DNA from: Larimichthys crocea
Lineage: Eukaryota > Chordata > Actinopteri > Sciaenidae
Assembly: GCF_000972845.2 (NCBI RefSeq)
Contig: NC_040011.1
Span: forward strand, 24,904,379 to 24,968,378
DNA length: 64,000 bases
Reading direction: 5' to 3'
Part shown: piece after piece, positions 54,401-64,000 of the stretch
How positions within the stretch are numbered: the first letter of the stretch is position 1
Layout of the letters: every line of letters begins with the position of its first letter
Translations under genes and position numbers: made by a program
Notes under the pieces: model-generated
Told to the model about the DNA's origin: nothing
What the model saw: only the letters and a program-made list of their open reading frames with translations
The model's database searches: none

Positions 54401-57400
54401 GTGCCCCTCAGCACAAACACACACTTGGCATTTTCATTCCTGTCTTGCATTTATTAAAGCACTTGAAATCCTACCTTCACTATGAAAAAAGAAAATAACT
54501 GTTTTAGAAATAAAAATGCCAGAGACTTCTGTGACCTCAAAAAAGTATTTCTCAGTATCTCTCCATTATATCATATGTTTCAGAGCACATTTAGTCTATC
54601 CAAGAAAACTAGAATGTTATCTGGTCAGCATAGGAAATGCAGCGTCCATTAATGTTTCAGATAATAAAGCACTATGAATGCAGTGTAACAACTCAAAGGA
54701 GAATAAATATTTAATACTGATTGAGGCCTGCATGCGGTCTTTCTGCAGGAAGTACAATAACTCCAAACTATGTCGACAACTCCACGTCCAGTGTGGCTCC
54801 ATGGTGCTCCTGCTCGGCCAGTGGGAGCTGGAGAGAAGAGTGTGATAACTTCCTGGGATACTTCACTGACAACATCTGTCTCCGTGAGTGTCACTGTATC
54901 CACAATGTACTGGAATGTATGGAGTCAGGTTTTTGGTTTATGGGTTGTGTTTGTATAGAGGTATTGGTTGGCGAAGGAAGGGTGGCTGCTATTTTAATGT
55001 CCCTGGCAGTTTAAGAGCTGATAGGTTGGTTTGTTTGGATTTATTTCAGGATGCATTTAGGTTTGTTTCTGACCATGACTCAGTCACTGAGTCTCTTTTC
55101 ACAAGAACTAGGCCAACAGCATTGAAATACTAAATGTTTCAAAATGTGCTATAAAATACAGTTTATATTTAGCTCCAGGGACACAATCTACATCATCAAA
55201 CTGCAGTGATGAACAGTTTGTACACATTTATTTGAGCATCTTCTCAGATCATAACTGTTTTATAACTGTTATATTTTCCAGTTTCAGCATTCAGACACAA
55301 GTTGCATGTGTGTTGTACACCCTTGAAGTAATAATAGCCTATACATTTAGTCATTACACTTAATTGTTTTTGTACTAAGAGTTGATGAGATGATCAAAAC
55401 TACTCTCCAATAAAAATCAGCCCGGATCTGTTCAAACAAAATCCACCCACCAGCACATCTTAATCTAGATTAAGATGTTGTTTTCACTATGCTATTTTTT
55501 CACAGGCACAGACACACAGACACACACAGACACAGACACACACACACACATGCACATACACACGCACACACAAAACAAACATGTTCAAGCAGCCTTCTGT
55601 GTTTACTCTTCATAGGAGGAATCAGCTCCTTGTCACCTAAAATTAAAAAGTAAACATATAGACATTATCAGTTTCACACAGATAGTGTTATTTAACGTGT
55701 TAAATACTGTTAAGCAAACACCTCAGGTCCCTGTTTATATCTAGTTTTCTATAGTTTCATATCATTTCACCCCACTGCTGGTACATTCAGAGTAACTTCA
55801 TTTTAAAATGTCCTTAAAATTCTCATATCAGAATACCTTGCACTGAGAACCTGCAACAGTGGACATTCAAACAGTCTTGATATAAAATGTAAAAGTAAAT
55901 AAATTTTACTTTCATCTATAACAGAATAAAAAGGCAGGACAGAGGTTCGGAGCTGTAGGGAGACAGATGTTTCTCTGTATGCTCAAACAGCAGCAGAGTG
56001 ATATATTCAAATCAGAGATCATGTGCTTTTTGTAGAATGAACAGTATCCCTCCTTCCCTTCCTCCCTCTCTCTCTGTCGCATCTCTTTTCTCACTCGCTT
56101 CCTTTTCTCTAGTTATTAATCACCCCCTTCATGCTGTTTCCTTGGTAATTCCACCTGGGTGTTCAGTCACTTCTTTGTGAATTCTAAGTAAGCTGGCCCT
56201 GTGTTTGTTAGCTAACTGTATATGCATTACATCTCCTCCAAACACCTGATGTACTTTATTTTCACAGTTGAGGGGACAACTCATGAAAACTTCCACATAA
56301 AAACTGCTGATATTTTTGGGCACAAATCTCTCTGTTAACTCTTAAAGACTGAGCTACTAATTAATATAATATTGCTTGAAAATGAGTCATTGTCCTGTGA
56401 CAATGACTCATTTATGGTATAATGTCTACGATGCTCACCATCTAAATGTAGCGTGTGAGTACTAGTGTTTGTTAATCTGCACTAAAGGCAAAGAACAGCT
56501 GAGGCTAATGGGCATGGCAATAGTTTTCCAAGTATTTGGTCATAAACCAGAGTATTGGACAAACTTTGACTTGATGGCACTAGATGAAATGTAAGGAGAA
56601 CACCAAAGCCATAACAAATCATCCCAAGGGAGACACACAAATGTCTAAACTATGCAACACTTGTTGAGACATTTCACTTGTGTCAAACTCATGGTGGGGC
56701 TAGAGGATAAGTCAAGAGAAGACAGAAGTCAGTACAAACTTTTATGGCAAGCTATCCAGTAGTTTTTAGAGATATTTCAGTCTGTTTCAAATTGACCAAT
56801 GTTGCCATCCATCAAGCCATAAAACATAAAATATAACAAGGCAGTTGCGGGCATAACTGAACACAATGAGTGTACTAAAGATGGTGCAATATGTTAGGGT
56901 TAAATATTATACTCGACTGTAAGCATATTCAAATATTTAGCCATAACAGCCACTGAGAAAATGTTCTGGAGCCTGAATGTTGGGGACAGCTGCAAGGATA
57001 GCAGACGATGACTAAAGAAGGAAAAAGATCAAACACTATTAAAGTTGGAGCTAAAGAAAAAGCTGAAGAAAAAAATTGAAGCAACATGTTCAACACTGCA
57101 TGTCAGGCAGTAAGGATTATAATGTTCTTTATAAACAGTAAAAATAGCAGTGGTAAATACATTATATTAGATCAATAATGGAAACAATAACATGGGTTAA
57201 AAGGTGAGCAGATAAGATCATTTAATGATATGGTGCTACATGGGTGTCATGTAATTTATTTTGTCTTCTGTTCTGTTTCTTTAAGCTACTTTTCACTCTA
57301 ACACCTCCTTTCCATTTCGCTTATGACCTCTGCTCTGAAGTTTGAATAATTAATGGTCCTTATTATTGACCTCAGCGAGTATATATCTATCATTGAACCT

Positions 57401-59063
57401 GTCCACACAATGAGTATCTTTGCTCTGTGTGTGTGCGGTGAGGTGAATCTTTGGCCAGCCTTTCCTCGGGCCCCCTGCCTAGAAAAGATACAGAGAGAGG
57501 TCTCAGAGTTGTTTGGCCAGTGCAAATGGTCTATGAGTTAATGAGGTCAATGTGGAGAGGCAGGTGCAGTTTGGATACTTGAAGAGAATACTGAGTATTT
57601 TCTGTTTTCTTTTTTTCCTCTCTTTCTCGTCTCTGCTGGCCAACTCCAAACTAGCTCTGGCCCAGCAAAAGCTCTCATACAAAATTTACAATTTAGAACC
57701 TGAGGCATCTGACGTGATTGAATAAGACCTGAGTGGAACTTGATGAAAACATATAAACACGATATCACGAGTCTGCTAACAGTTGTTTTTTTTCTCTTTA
57801 CTGTTGTGCCTCATGTTTCAGAGAACGCTCTAATGATGTTTGGAAGTGAGTCAGACCAGCAGCCGACTCTCAGCCAGACCAGCACACCGAGCCCCGTCTA
57901 CAGCAGCACAGAAAACAGGAGCACTACTGCTGCTCAAGAAACCATAGAAACTATGAGGAACATTCTGGATACAATAATACCAACACAGGTGTGCTGTCTA
58001 CATGTTAAGCAGGCGTCACACATACATCCGGGAGTGACTGACACAAGGAGCGAACACTGTGCAGAAGACATTTTTAAATATTAAAGCCAATATGTGTGGA
58101 ATTTTTATGTTATGATTATAGTTTTCTCAGTATCAGTAACATCAGTAACAGCATTAATTCTACTTTTTTCATCTGTGTCACACCAACATACAATAGATTC
58201 AAATGTTTTCATTCAAACTATTTAAACACAGCATTTGAAAGGACCGCAGTGCGTATAAGTAATACAGAGCTTAGACTAGATGATATCCGCCTGACAGCCC
58301 CTTAATAGCCTGACTCAACAGCTGTCAAACAGGGACTCCTCACATTGTCCTAACAAAAAGATCAGTATGTCCATGTTTCTACCACCTTGACACCAGCCCA
58401 TTGGATTATATCATGCATTACCTTCAGGTCAAGAATATTATCCAAATGAATTATACCGGTGGGTGCAACATCACCCTATGCCCACATATGCATGCTGCCC
58501 TCAATATGGACTGGGACGGAAACAGACAGAGCTCCATTTCATTGCCAAGTGTGACAATGAATGGTTCTTAAGTTCACTTTCATAAAAATGTAATTACATA
58601 ATGTACCTAAATATTGCAATGATCTCCAAGGTCCAATGTGCAGTTAGCCATGATTCTACCGACTGATCATCTAATCTCATACCAGCTCATAACATAAAAA
58701 TATAATATCGTGTGGAGGTCTCATGACTGTTCACTGCATTTCGAAGATTAAAGCAGCCCTAACCTTCACCTTAGCCCAGCCCCAGTCCTTGTCTTTACCG
58801 TAACCTTGTTTTTAATACTGACCCATGATGAGTAATGAAACTCAAAGAGTTGTTTGTGTATACACTACAGTATTAGAAGATATCAGTGTTGACATATTGA
58901 TCTCTCCATCTTCTTCTAGGCTCTAGGAAATGAACTACTAGTGGGCCAGTCCACCCTGCCATCCAACAGCCTCCCAATCTCTGCTTCACCTCCCAGCCTA
59001 ATGCTCCAAGCTGCCTTCGGCCTTCTGTTGTTGCTTCTTCATCTGCTCAACAATGGACACTAA
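25446..59063 (+). CDS. gfra4: GDNF family receptor alpha-4 (GPI-anchored RET co-receptor)
   Basis: Eight exons (25446-25488, 50011-50286, 50597-50677, 52798-53143, 53900-54009, 54749-54883, 57822-57988, 58920-59063) join without a frame break into 433 residues. Layout: signal peptide about 1-22; D1 about 26-106 with the [11 protein letters not shown] motif; D2 about 145-248 with FFDRVP and [15 protein letters not shown]3 about 259-330 with TPNYVDNST and a CSCSASG motif; Ser/Thr/Pro-rich stalk 338-412; hydrophobic GPI signal about 413-429. N-glycosylation sequons are at N53, N296 and N362. Known of the family: GFRalpha proteins bind GDNF-type ligands and activate the RET kinase; GFRA4 prefers persephin. 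The D1-D2 linker ending VRLASITA, the CDAAKACN-like start of D2 and the HELLFCPC motif match bird GFRA4 better than GFRA1 or GFRA2. The copy (a or b) cannot be assigned. The start is the first in-frame Met after a stop at 25341 and has A at -3 and G at +4. Confidence 0.92.
31028..31325 (+). mobile_element. LINE fragment: C-terminal end of a reverse-transcriptase ORF and 3' tail
   Basis: From 31088 the plus strand reads [18 protein letters not shown], then after a shift [15 protein letters not shown] and AHLSWEHL. These are the familiar C-terminal words of fish non-LTR retrotransposon polyproteins (RSQLRWFGHLIRMPPGRLP, GRPRTRWRDY). The nucleotide tail CTGCTGCCACCACGACCTGA followed by GATGGATTGATG fits the element's 3' end. 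Frameshifts and substitutions show a dead copy. I am unsure of the clade (L2- or RTE-like). Confidence 0.8.
34520..34825 (+). mobile_element. tRNA-derived SINE-like element, diverged near-full copy
   Basis: A polymerase III B-box word GGTTCAAATCC lies at 34543-34553. It is followed by the conserved TTTCTGTGTGGAGTCTGCAT and GTTCTCC words, TTCCCACAATCCAAAATCAT, an AACTGGAAACTAAATT block, TGTGCCCTGTGATAACTG and the terminal ACAGATGGATGA. This order matches the common acanthomorph element whose 3' half is also seen at 12465-12618. The A box is not clear. Confidence 0.7.
41571..41652. mobile_element. 82-bp mariner-like miniature inverted-repeat element
   Basis: It starts TACAGTACCAGTCCAAGTTT and ends with the near inverse, AACATTTTATTGGTACTGTA. 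The terminal repeats are about 24 bases and the ends begin and finish with TA. The AGTACCAGTC(A)AAAGTTTGGACACAC word is typical of a Tc1/mariner miniature family common in fish. Confidence 0.75.
42281..42310. repeat. Short tandem repeat, three perfect 10-base units
   Basis: The unit GACACAGTAG is repeated three times without change. Confidence 0.95.
42744..42871. repeat. Compound (CA)n / C-rich minisatellite
   Basis: Three CA tracts are separated by two near-identical C-rich blocks built of CCCTCG and CCCACG units (about 42766-42795 and 42833-42854). The arrangement suggests duplication of a CA plus C-rich unit. Open frames on both strands here are artefacts of the repeat. Confidence 0.9.
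44780..44985 (+). repeat. Interspersed repeat family B fragment
   Basis: It has CTCAGGATGAACTGTAATAACTTTTATGA, then TTTTTCATCTATCCCCAACATCA, CAATTTGTCCAATACTTTG and GGCAAAACTAATGACATCAG. This is the order of the family B consensus that also appears at 6190-7480 and reversed at 61390-61525. Confidence 0.65.
45381..45439. repeat. (AC)n microsatellite with C interruption
   Basis: AC tracts on both sides of a short C run, about 59 bases in all. Confidence 0.95.
47078..47120 (+). mobile_element. 3' tail of an L2/CR1-like LINE
   Basis: The words CAATTTCCCTACGGGGATTAA, TAAAGTACTTC and then TGATTCTGATTC match the conserved 3' end and short terminal repeat of fish LINE elements. The upstream body is not recognisable, so this may be a 5'-truncated insertion. 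Confidence 0.7.
49318..49343. repeat. (GT)n microsatellite
   Basis: A pure GT tract of 26 bases inside gfra4 intron 1, about 670 bases before exon 2. Confidence 0.95.
50011..50286 (+). CDS. gfra4: gfra4 exon 2 (domain D1)
   Basis: The acceptor is CTCACACAG and the donor GTCAGT; both ends are phase 1 and the length is 276 bases. The exon covers the rest of the signal peptide and the whole D1 cysteine-rich domain (residues 15-107), including [11 protein letters not shown] and [11 protein letters not shown]. Mammalian GFRA4 lacks this domain; this fish copy keeps it. Confidence 0.93.
50287..50596 (+). other. gfra4: gfra4 intron 2
   Basis: A short GT-AG intron of 310 bases with nothing notable in it. 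Confidence 0.85.
50597..50677 (+). CDS. gfra4: gfra4 exon 3 (D1-D2 linker)
   Basis: 81 bases with phase 1 at both ends, encoding [20 protein letters not shown] then RLASITA. The acceptor is TTCTTTTAG. The donor is GCAAGT, a GC-type donor: no GT donor nearby keeps the frame, and the join to exon 4 gives the expected linker. If unspliced, translation stops at a TAA at 50698-50700. Confidence 0.88.
50678..52797 (+). other. gfra4: gfra4 intron 3 (GC-AG intron)
   Basis: It begins GCAAGT and ends TTTTACAG, 2120 bases. The first 1 kb includes a family A repeat (51090-51440). No gene is visible in the rest. Confidence 0.82.
51090..51440 (-). repeat. Interspersed repeat family A, minus orientation
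   Basis: The plus strand shows CGGCAACCTTAGTGG, then ACAGCAGAAATAAACATGTT, CCGCCTGGTACAAAAAGCAG, a TTTTGGTC word, GCTGCTTTGATTGACAGGTG and CTGCCAAGATGGCGACAGC. Several of these are the reverse complement of words at 12690-12960. Confidence 0.7.
52798..53143 (+). CDS. gfra4: gfra4 exon 4 (domain D2)
   Basis: The acceptor is TTTTACAG and the donor GTTAGA. It covers residues 134-249, starting in phase 1 and ending in phase 2. It encodes the ligand-binding domain D2: [36 protein letters not shown] and [14 protein letters not shown], with the regular cysteine spacing of the family. The arginine-rich ERRRQT loop is conserved across GFRalpha proteins. Confidence 0.95.
53144..53899 (+). other. gfra4: gfra4 intron 4
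   Basis: A GT-AG intron of 756 bases with no repeat or gene recognised. Confidence 0.85.
53900..54009 (+). CDS. gfra4: gfra4 exon 5 (start of D3)
   Basis: The acceptor is TTTCTGTAG and the donor GTAGGT. It completes the Arg codon left by exon 4, then encodes [20 protein letters not shown] and onwards to CLLAYTGLI. Phase is 2 in and 1 out. Confidence 0.94.
54010..54748 (+). other. gfra4: gfra4 intron 5
   Basis: A GT-AG intron of 739 bases, AT-rich, with no repeat or gene recognised. Confidence 0.85.
54749..54883 (+). CDS. gfra4: gfra4 exon 6 (D3)
   Basis: The acceptor is TTCTGCAG and the donor GTGAGT; 135 bases, phase 1 at both ends. It encodes [31 protein letters not shown] and FTDNICL. 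The NST at residue 296 is an N-glycosylation sequon. The TPNY-D-NS...APWC motif is characteristic of D3. Confidence 0.95.
55455..55478. repeat. 24-base perfect palindrome
   Basis: The half-site ACATCTTAATCT is followed directly by its reverse complement. The core is TAAT-CTAG-ATTA, two facing homeodomain half-sites. Confidence 0.95.
55501..55571. repeat. Impure (CA)n / (GACA)n microsatellite
   Basis: Mixed CACA, GACACA and GCACA units over about 70 bases. Confidence 0.9.
56380..56413. promoter_or_regulatory. Inverted repeat with an AP-1 site in each arm
   Basis: The arms AAATGAGTCATTGTC and GACAATGACTCATTT are exact reverse complements with a CTGT spacer. TGAGTCA is the consensus AP-1 (Fos/Jun) site. 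Regulatory function is inferred, not shown. Confidence 0.5.
57822..57988 (+). CDS. gfra4: gfra4 exon 7 (end of D3, stalk)
   Basis: The acceptor is ATGTTTCAG and the donor GTGTGC (CACAG|GTGTGC). It completes a Gln codon, then encodes [11 protein letters not shown] and a Ser/Thr/Pro-rich stalk containing the NRST sequon (N362). Phase is 1 in and 0 out. In GFRA1 and GFRA2 the matching start reads NAIQAFGNG. Confidence 0.9.
57989..58919 (+). other. gfra4: gfra4 intron 7
   Basis: A GT-AG intron of 931 bases with no repeat or gene recognised. Confidence 0.82.
58920..59063 (+). CDS. gfra4: gfra4 exon 8 (GPI-anchor signal)
   Basis: The acceptor is CTTCTAG, phase 0. It encodes the last 47 residues: a small-residue stretch ([12 protein letters not shown]) suited to the GPI attachment site, then a leucine-rich hydrophobic tail [13 protein letters not shown] and NNGH, with TAA at 59061-59063. 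The tail matches the requirement for GPI transfer rather than a transmembrane protein. Confidence 0.9.
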   Translation, partial: ALGNELLVGQSTLPSNSLPISASPPSLMLQAAFGLLLLLLHLLNNGH

Positions 59064-60125
59064 AGACTGCAGGGGTGTGTGCTGAGGACCCTCCGAGTAC
59101 CAAACAGATGGGAGGACCAGTGCAGTTCAGAGGAAAATGGACCGTGTGGCGTATACCTCTCTCTAAATATGTACAGCGATTCTGATTTTTTTCTATTTTT
59201 GTGTTTACGTGGTCCAGTTCCACCTGCAAGTGTTCTTTCTCGGACTGTGGGAGACTTCTGCAGACCGAAGCCAGTCTGTACATTTGTAGATTGTTGTTGC
59301 GATCAAATCAAGCCAAAATGAAGTCAGAATACCGCTCTTGTGGACTAACCCTGCCCTCAGCTATCCAACTGTATCAATTTTCAAGAGTTATTATGAAAAT
59401 ATAATGCCAATATGTATAATACAAAGACATGAAGTATGTCAGTACCTGTGAAGATTTGTATTATCAACAGAAGCTCTTATTTTACATATTGTAAGACCCT
59501 GAACACTTTATGTCTGATCTGTACTCAGTGCACAGAGTGATTGCAAAGCTGCTGGGGTGAAAACCACTCTCCTCCAGTGACTGAAAGAGGACCATTATTT
59601 CTGACCAATGCTGGAATAGTGGCGCGACAGACAGACAATAGAGCTATATTTTGCTCAGACACTCTGGACAAATGCCCTGATTCTTAGGTATCCAGCAGGA
59701 CAATCTAGAAGAGACGGGGCAAGCCAGAATACATAAGATAAACATAATAATAGCTCTGTACATCATGTGTCAAACTCTCTTTCTCACTTTATTTGCTCTT
59801 TCTAAAGCTACAGAAGCTGTTCATTAAAAACAGTAGTCATTGGTCTTCATCAGCAAGACAAATTCTTGGAAATAAGAAGAAAAGCAGTAACTCTTTTTAC
59901 CTGTAGCTGCTGTAGTATGTGTTTGTGAGTAATATTCTTTTATTTCTCATTGTGTATGTGACCGTTGCTTTACAGGACTCTGAGTTGTGCCAGAGATAGA
60001 AGTGAAAGCCGCCAATGCTAGTACGGAGTCTGTTTAAGATTAGACAGTTATGAATGACTCAGAACGGTGAATTCTGAATAGGACCAGAGGTTCTGCAAAT
60101 AAAAGTTCTCAGCTCATTTTGTTTA
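59064..60125 (+). other. gfra4: gfra4 3' UTR (inferred)
   Basis: Non-coding sequence from the stop codon to the first strong polyadenylation signal. A weaker ATTAAA at 59823-59828 could give a shorter form. Confidence 0.55.
60098..60103 (+). terminator. gfra4: gfra4 polyadenylation signal (AATAAA)
   Basis: AATAAA lies about 1.03 kb after the stop, followed by a T-rich stretch (CATTTTGTTTACATT) and further T/G-rich sequence, as expected downstream of a cleavage site. Confidence 0.55.
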
Positions 60126-60387
60126 CATTATCATCATTTCACAGTTCTTTAAAAAAACAAAAAAACAAAGACAAATGTTTGTTTAGAAGAGGAATACATG
60201 TTTGCCAGAAGTAACATGGTGACTGTGGTGCCTGTTTCATAGGTCACATCACAGAACAGGTCCAGTGCAATAAGCACTGCTATAGTAAAGAAAACTATCA
60301 CGAGTTTGTCCAAAATCCAGGATCATTTTAAAACGATTAGAGGATAAAATTAACAGGTATGCTCAGAGGGAAAGAAATATGACTCTA

Positions 60388-60854
60388 TGGGTGTATTCAC
60401 ACGTGTGTTGTTAAGGACAGTTGTTTCAAAACTGGGAGTGTTGGTGTGGTTCATCTGGGTATTTGTGAACACAGCAAACACACAGAAACACGAGGTTCCA
60501 AGCTGACTCTGGTGCAAATTATTTGTGTTGTGAAAAAGGTACATAACTTTAGCGCCATTTCAAATCTAAGCTGCTAAAAGAATCCATCGTCTGATTTGTA
60601 AAAATATTCTACTCCGTGTTCTTTATCAGTTAGTCCATCAAAAAGTGTCTGTCAGCAATCCCAGAGCAATATGCCCTTACTGTGCAGAAGGCCTCCTTTT
60701 TGTCTTGTCTCTACCTGATATCAGCAGATCATAACACGCAGTTGATGATGATATAGGATGACAATTACCAAAACTGACCAGTCACTTACAAGGACTTACC
60801 AGAACTAAAATAAATCAGGCCCAGATGTACCAAACTACACGTGAATGCACCCTA
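60388..60854. mobile_element. hAT-like miniature element (non-autonomous)
   Basis: The left end GGGTGTATTCACACGTGTG and the right end CACGTGAATGCACCCTA are imperfect inverted repeats. Words such as GGTTCATCTGG and CTCTGGTGCAAATT inside fit a hAT-related element frequent in fish (GGGTGYRTTCACAC ends). No transposase frame remains. I could not identify a clean 8-base target duplication. Confidence 0.55.
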
Positions 60855-63800
60855 AGTTACTGATTTCTGCTGACAATCACCTATCGACCCTCCCCTGTTC
60901 CATGGTTACATGTTACCTTTTGTTTGCTGGAAACAGACAATTACCATCACTCAAGTCACAATTCAGTGTGTATAATCAACCCCTGATTGTGACACAGGAT
61001 GATGTAATTATCATCTTGTTACTGTTGTTGCACCACCATGGATTATAAATGTGTAAGATGGGAAGATGGGACTACACTGCAAGTTAACAAATGAAAAATT
61101 TCAATAGCAATTTAAAAAATAGATACTTTTCCTATATATTAGATATTTGCTGCTCATTTCTTTCAAATGTAAATATTTTAAAAACGGTGCCATCTAAATA
61201 CTAAAATAGTTTATAGTTTGTAGAGGAATCATTTTAATCCTATACGGTTTTTTGGAGGTGGAAAAAAATATATGTTCTTGTGTTGCTACCAAATGCAAGA
61301 AAATGTAATGAAGTTGAAATCTGATTAAAAAAAATCTGTTTTGATTGCCTTCCAATGAAGATTTAATATTACAGACAAAATTCAACATGAATGAGAGTGT
61401 ATAGCCTGCTAGCAACTCTGTGACGTTATACAGAGTCAATGAATATCAACATGATAACATGCTCACAATGTTTAGCAGGTAAGTACACATGTTCATAGTG
61501 TTCACAATCTTAGTTAAGTATTGGACAAAAGTGCATTTTTTTCTTTTATTGTGACCTTTGCAGAGTTAAGGTGTCTCCAGTTATTACAATTAAAAGATAT
61601 AACGTCAACGTCTGTACCAAAAAGCACCTAAATCACCTTTGCAAACACTTCTACAAAGGTTGGTCGTATTACACAAAAATTTAAAAAAAATAATTAACTG
61701 TATAGACCTGACATATGCGACATATGCCTGTTGGTTATTTTCAGTGTTTGAACAATGTTCCTCTTTGGTGATGTACAGCAGTATGGCATATGTTGTCGTG
61801 AAGTGTATCCTTGACGCAGTTATTAAACTTATACTTGCCGTCTGGGTTCCACACAATTCTTTATTTTGTCATATTTTTGGACAAATTCTGATTGTCACTA
61901 GATAATATAATCCACCTAGAGCTATAGCAACTGATCTGTTTTTGTTTGTTTTTTTGTTTTTTGATGAACGTTTTAATGTGGTGATATAACTCCGTTGACA
62001 CTGATACTGAAATAAGCCGGAACAGTGATTTCCAAAATATAGCATCTCAGGGAAGAACTCTGTTCATTATACTTCAAGTGTAGATGAGAAACAGATTTCT
62101 ATGATGAATGTGAATGCTCAGAGTATGATCTGCTCAGGTGATTTATATCGGACTCATCACTCCATGAGTGATGCACTTTCATTTTCAGTGTGCAGTGTTC
62201 TGGAAAAAAACAAACATAGCTTGGAATCATCTCTTATGTCTGATGACCCATGATACAATTTGTCAAACTGGAGATTCACTCCCCTAAAATCATTTTACTC
62301 CAATTATAAGCACTTATAAGCACAGCATGCATGAAGATAAAAAAAAAATCTCCTCAAGAAAACTTTATGAAGCTTGTAAAATATGGAAACAAGAATGAAT
62401 TTAATCTAAACGTTCGTATTTGATGAAGGCCAAATTCAAAACCCCATTCACTGCTTCAAAACGTGTCTGATTTTCCTGTGTTTGTCACATCTCATCTTTG
62501 CTAAGAGGGGCCCTCTATTTATGTTGTACAGCTTGTTGGCGGTTGATTACACTCTGAATCACAAAGCAGAAAGCAGAGCTTTTTGTCAAGTGGAGTCTTA
62601 TTTATGTTATATAAATGTATATGTTTATGTAGCTAAATGCAAACAGTAAACAGAGCAGTGGTTTTGTTCTTTGGTAAACATAGAAATTTTGGCAAAGCTA
62701 TAATTTTTTCTACATTAATTATGCCAGTTGAAGTCAATGGGAGATTATATGGTTTACTGTATACCCTCCCAATAACTCGACTGAAAGAGGCTCTATTGTT
62801 CATGCAAAAAAGGGACTTAAAGGACAACCATGTGACAGTGTAAAATAGATCCATGAGGTAAAACAGTCACCAAAACTACATTTTGCAGCAACAGATATTC
62901 CCATTTTATCCTATCCAATGCCTTCTTTGCATCTAGTGATATAACATCAGGTTGCAGGCAGCATCAGGGCATCCAGAATAAATTATATTCTTAAAATGTG
63001 CTTATGTTAAAGAAAAACAAAGATAAAGTCATGACAAAATAGTTCGGTCATTGTGGCTAAAATATTGCATGCAAGGCAAAAAAGGTAACTTATGAATCAG
63101 GTTGTAATGTAATTAAATACAGTTTTCAAGGAAGAAGGCTCAGGGATTAAATCATATAAATCATATAAGCAGCCTACAAAGATGCTGTGTATGCCCATTC
63201 TTGACATTTTTTGTTGAAAGGATGTAGTCCTTGCCAACACAAATACATAAAACTTGAATTGTATTATAGCAAATATCAAGTATCACTATAAAATTGTATA
63301 CTTCTCTTTCTCTCTGCCACACAAGCAATGCTATTTATCTCACACCCCAACCATCCAAACACACACACCACACTCACAATCTAATCTAATTTATACCCCT
63401 GAGCTCTTACATACATCAGTGTAACTGCTTTATGTAAGACAAAGTTAATAATAACAATGAAGAAACATTTTAGAGTTTGGATCCACTTACAAAAATTCTA
63501 AACATTATAAAATAGTATATAGTAAGTATAAAACATACATGTGATTGTTTGCTAATTAATCAATCAAACAACTGGGTTTGAAATCATATTGATTATTATA
63601 TAAGACAGCAATTGCATACAAAAGTATGTTCTAAACATACTGATCTGTTTTTTTATAGCCAGCATGTATGTAGCTCAAAGCATCATGTTTAAATCCACTG
63701 GGTAGATAAACCACTCACTGGATATTTCATGGTATGGTGCTAGTATGGACTGATGTAGTGAGGTGAAGGATTTCAAATATTTACAACAACCTGTGCTTTG

Positions 63801-64000
63801 GGCTGCCTAGAGGTCTGTTTCAGATTTAATATGATTTTGTGTTTAGGTTTGTCCATGACGTCAAACAACTAATGTAGTTTCCAGGCAAAGATGGCTCACT
63901 GCTGCTTGGTTATCAGCACTAGATGGAGGAACTGGAATAAATTATGAATTAGGAAGGAAAAAATCCCACACACAAAAAATAAAAAAATATGGAGCTATCC
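60855..64000. other. Intergenic DNA downstream of gfra4
   Basis: I see no gene. Apart from the family B fragment at 61390-61525 there is no recognised repeat. Short open frames have no domain. Confidence 0.55.
61390..61525 (-). repeat. Interspersed repeat family B fragment, minus orientation
   Basis: The plus strand reads GAGTGTATAGCCTGCTAGCA, then AACATGCTCACAATG, TTTAGCAGGTAAGTACACAT and GTTCACAATCTTAGTTAAG. This is the reverse of the family B 3' half (TGTTAGCATG and AGATGGTGAAC words). Confidence 0.6.

Larger units (their letters stand above)
54884..57821 (+). other. gfra4: gfra4 intron 6
   Basis: A GT-AG intron of 2938 bases. It contains a 24-base perfect palindrome (55455-55478), a CA/GACA repeat (55501-55571), a CT-rich tract near 56050 and an AP-1-bearing inverted repeat (56380-56413). 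No gene seen. Confidence 0.82.

Overview
The window is vertebrate nuclear DNA, almost certainly from a spiny-rayed (acanthomorph) teleost fish. It is AT-rich, its genes are split by GT-AG introns, and it holds CA/GT microsatellites plus several interspersed repeats I recognise as typical of teleosts: a Tc1-like transposon, tRNA-derived SINEs, LINE tails and hAT-like and mariner-like miniature elements. There is no bacterial operon, CRISPR array, phage or integrated virus. Nearly all short open frames are chance readings in intergenic or intronic DNA.

Layout. (1) Bases 1-1639 carry the last five coding exons of smyd5 (+ strand), a SET/MYND protein lysine methyltransferase. A polyadenylation signal lies at 1715. 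(2) Bases ~1.7-25.0 kb are a gene-free interval of about 23 kb with microsatellites and repeats. These include a Tc1-like element nested in an older repeat (6445-7262), a SINE with target-site duplications (12981-13149), and a 93-bp direct repeat at 18.5/18.9 kb. (3) A CpG-richer stretch at 25.0-25.3 kb precedes gfra4 (+ strand), which encodes a GDNF-family receptor alpha, the GPI-anchored ligand-binding co-receptor of RET. Eight coding exons can be joined in frame from 25446 to 59063 and give a 433-residue protein: signal peptide, cysteine-rich domains D1, D2 and D3, a Ser/Thr-rich stalk and a GPI-anchor signal. Intron 1 is 24.5 kb and intron 3 begins with GC instead of GT. (4) The gfra4 3' UTR runs to about 60.1 kb, followed by ~3.9 kb of non-coding DNA with a hAT-like miniature element.

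The two genes have unrelated jobs: nuclear/cytoplasmic lysine methylation versus cell-surface neurotrophic reception. They are simply neighbours in tandem orientation. I found no convincing undescribed system. The most interesting points are the GC-AG intron and the frame-neutral D1 exon of gfra4, a strong upstream ORF before its start codon, and three long perfect palindromes. One palindrome lies in the intergenic region, one carries facing homeodomain half-sites, and one carries AP-1 sites in both arms; the last two are in gfra4 introns.
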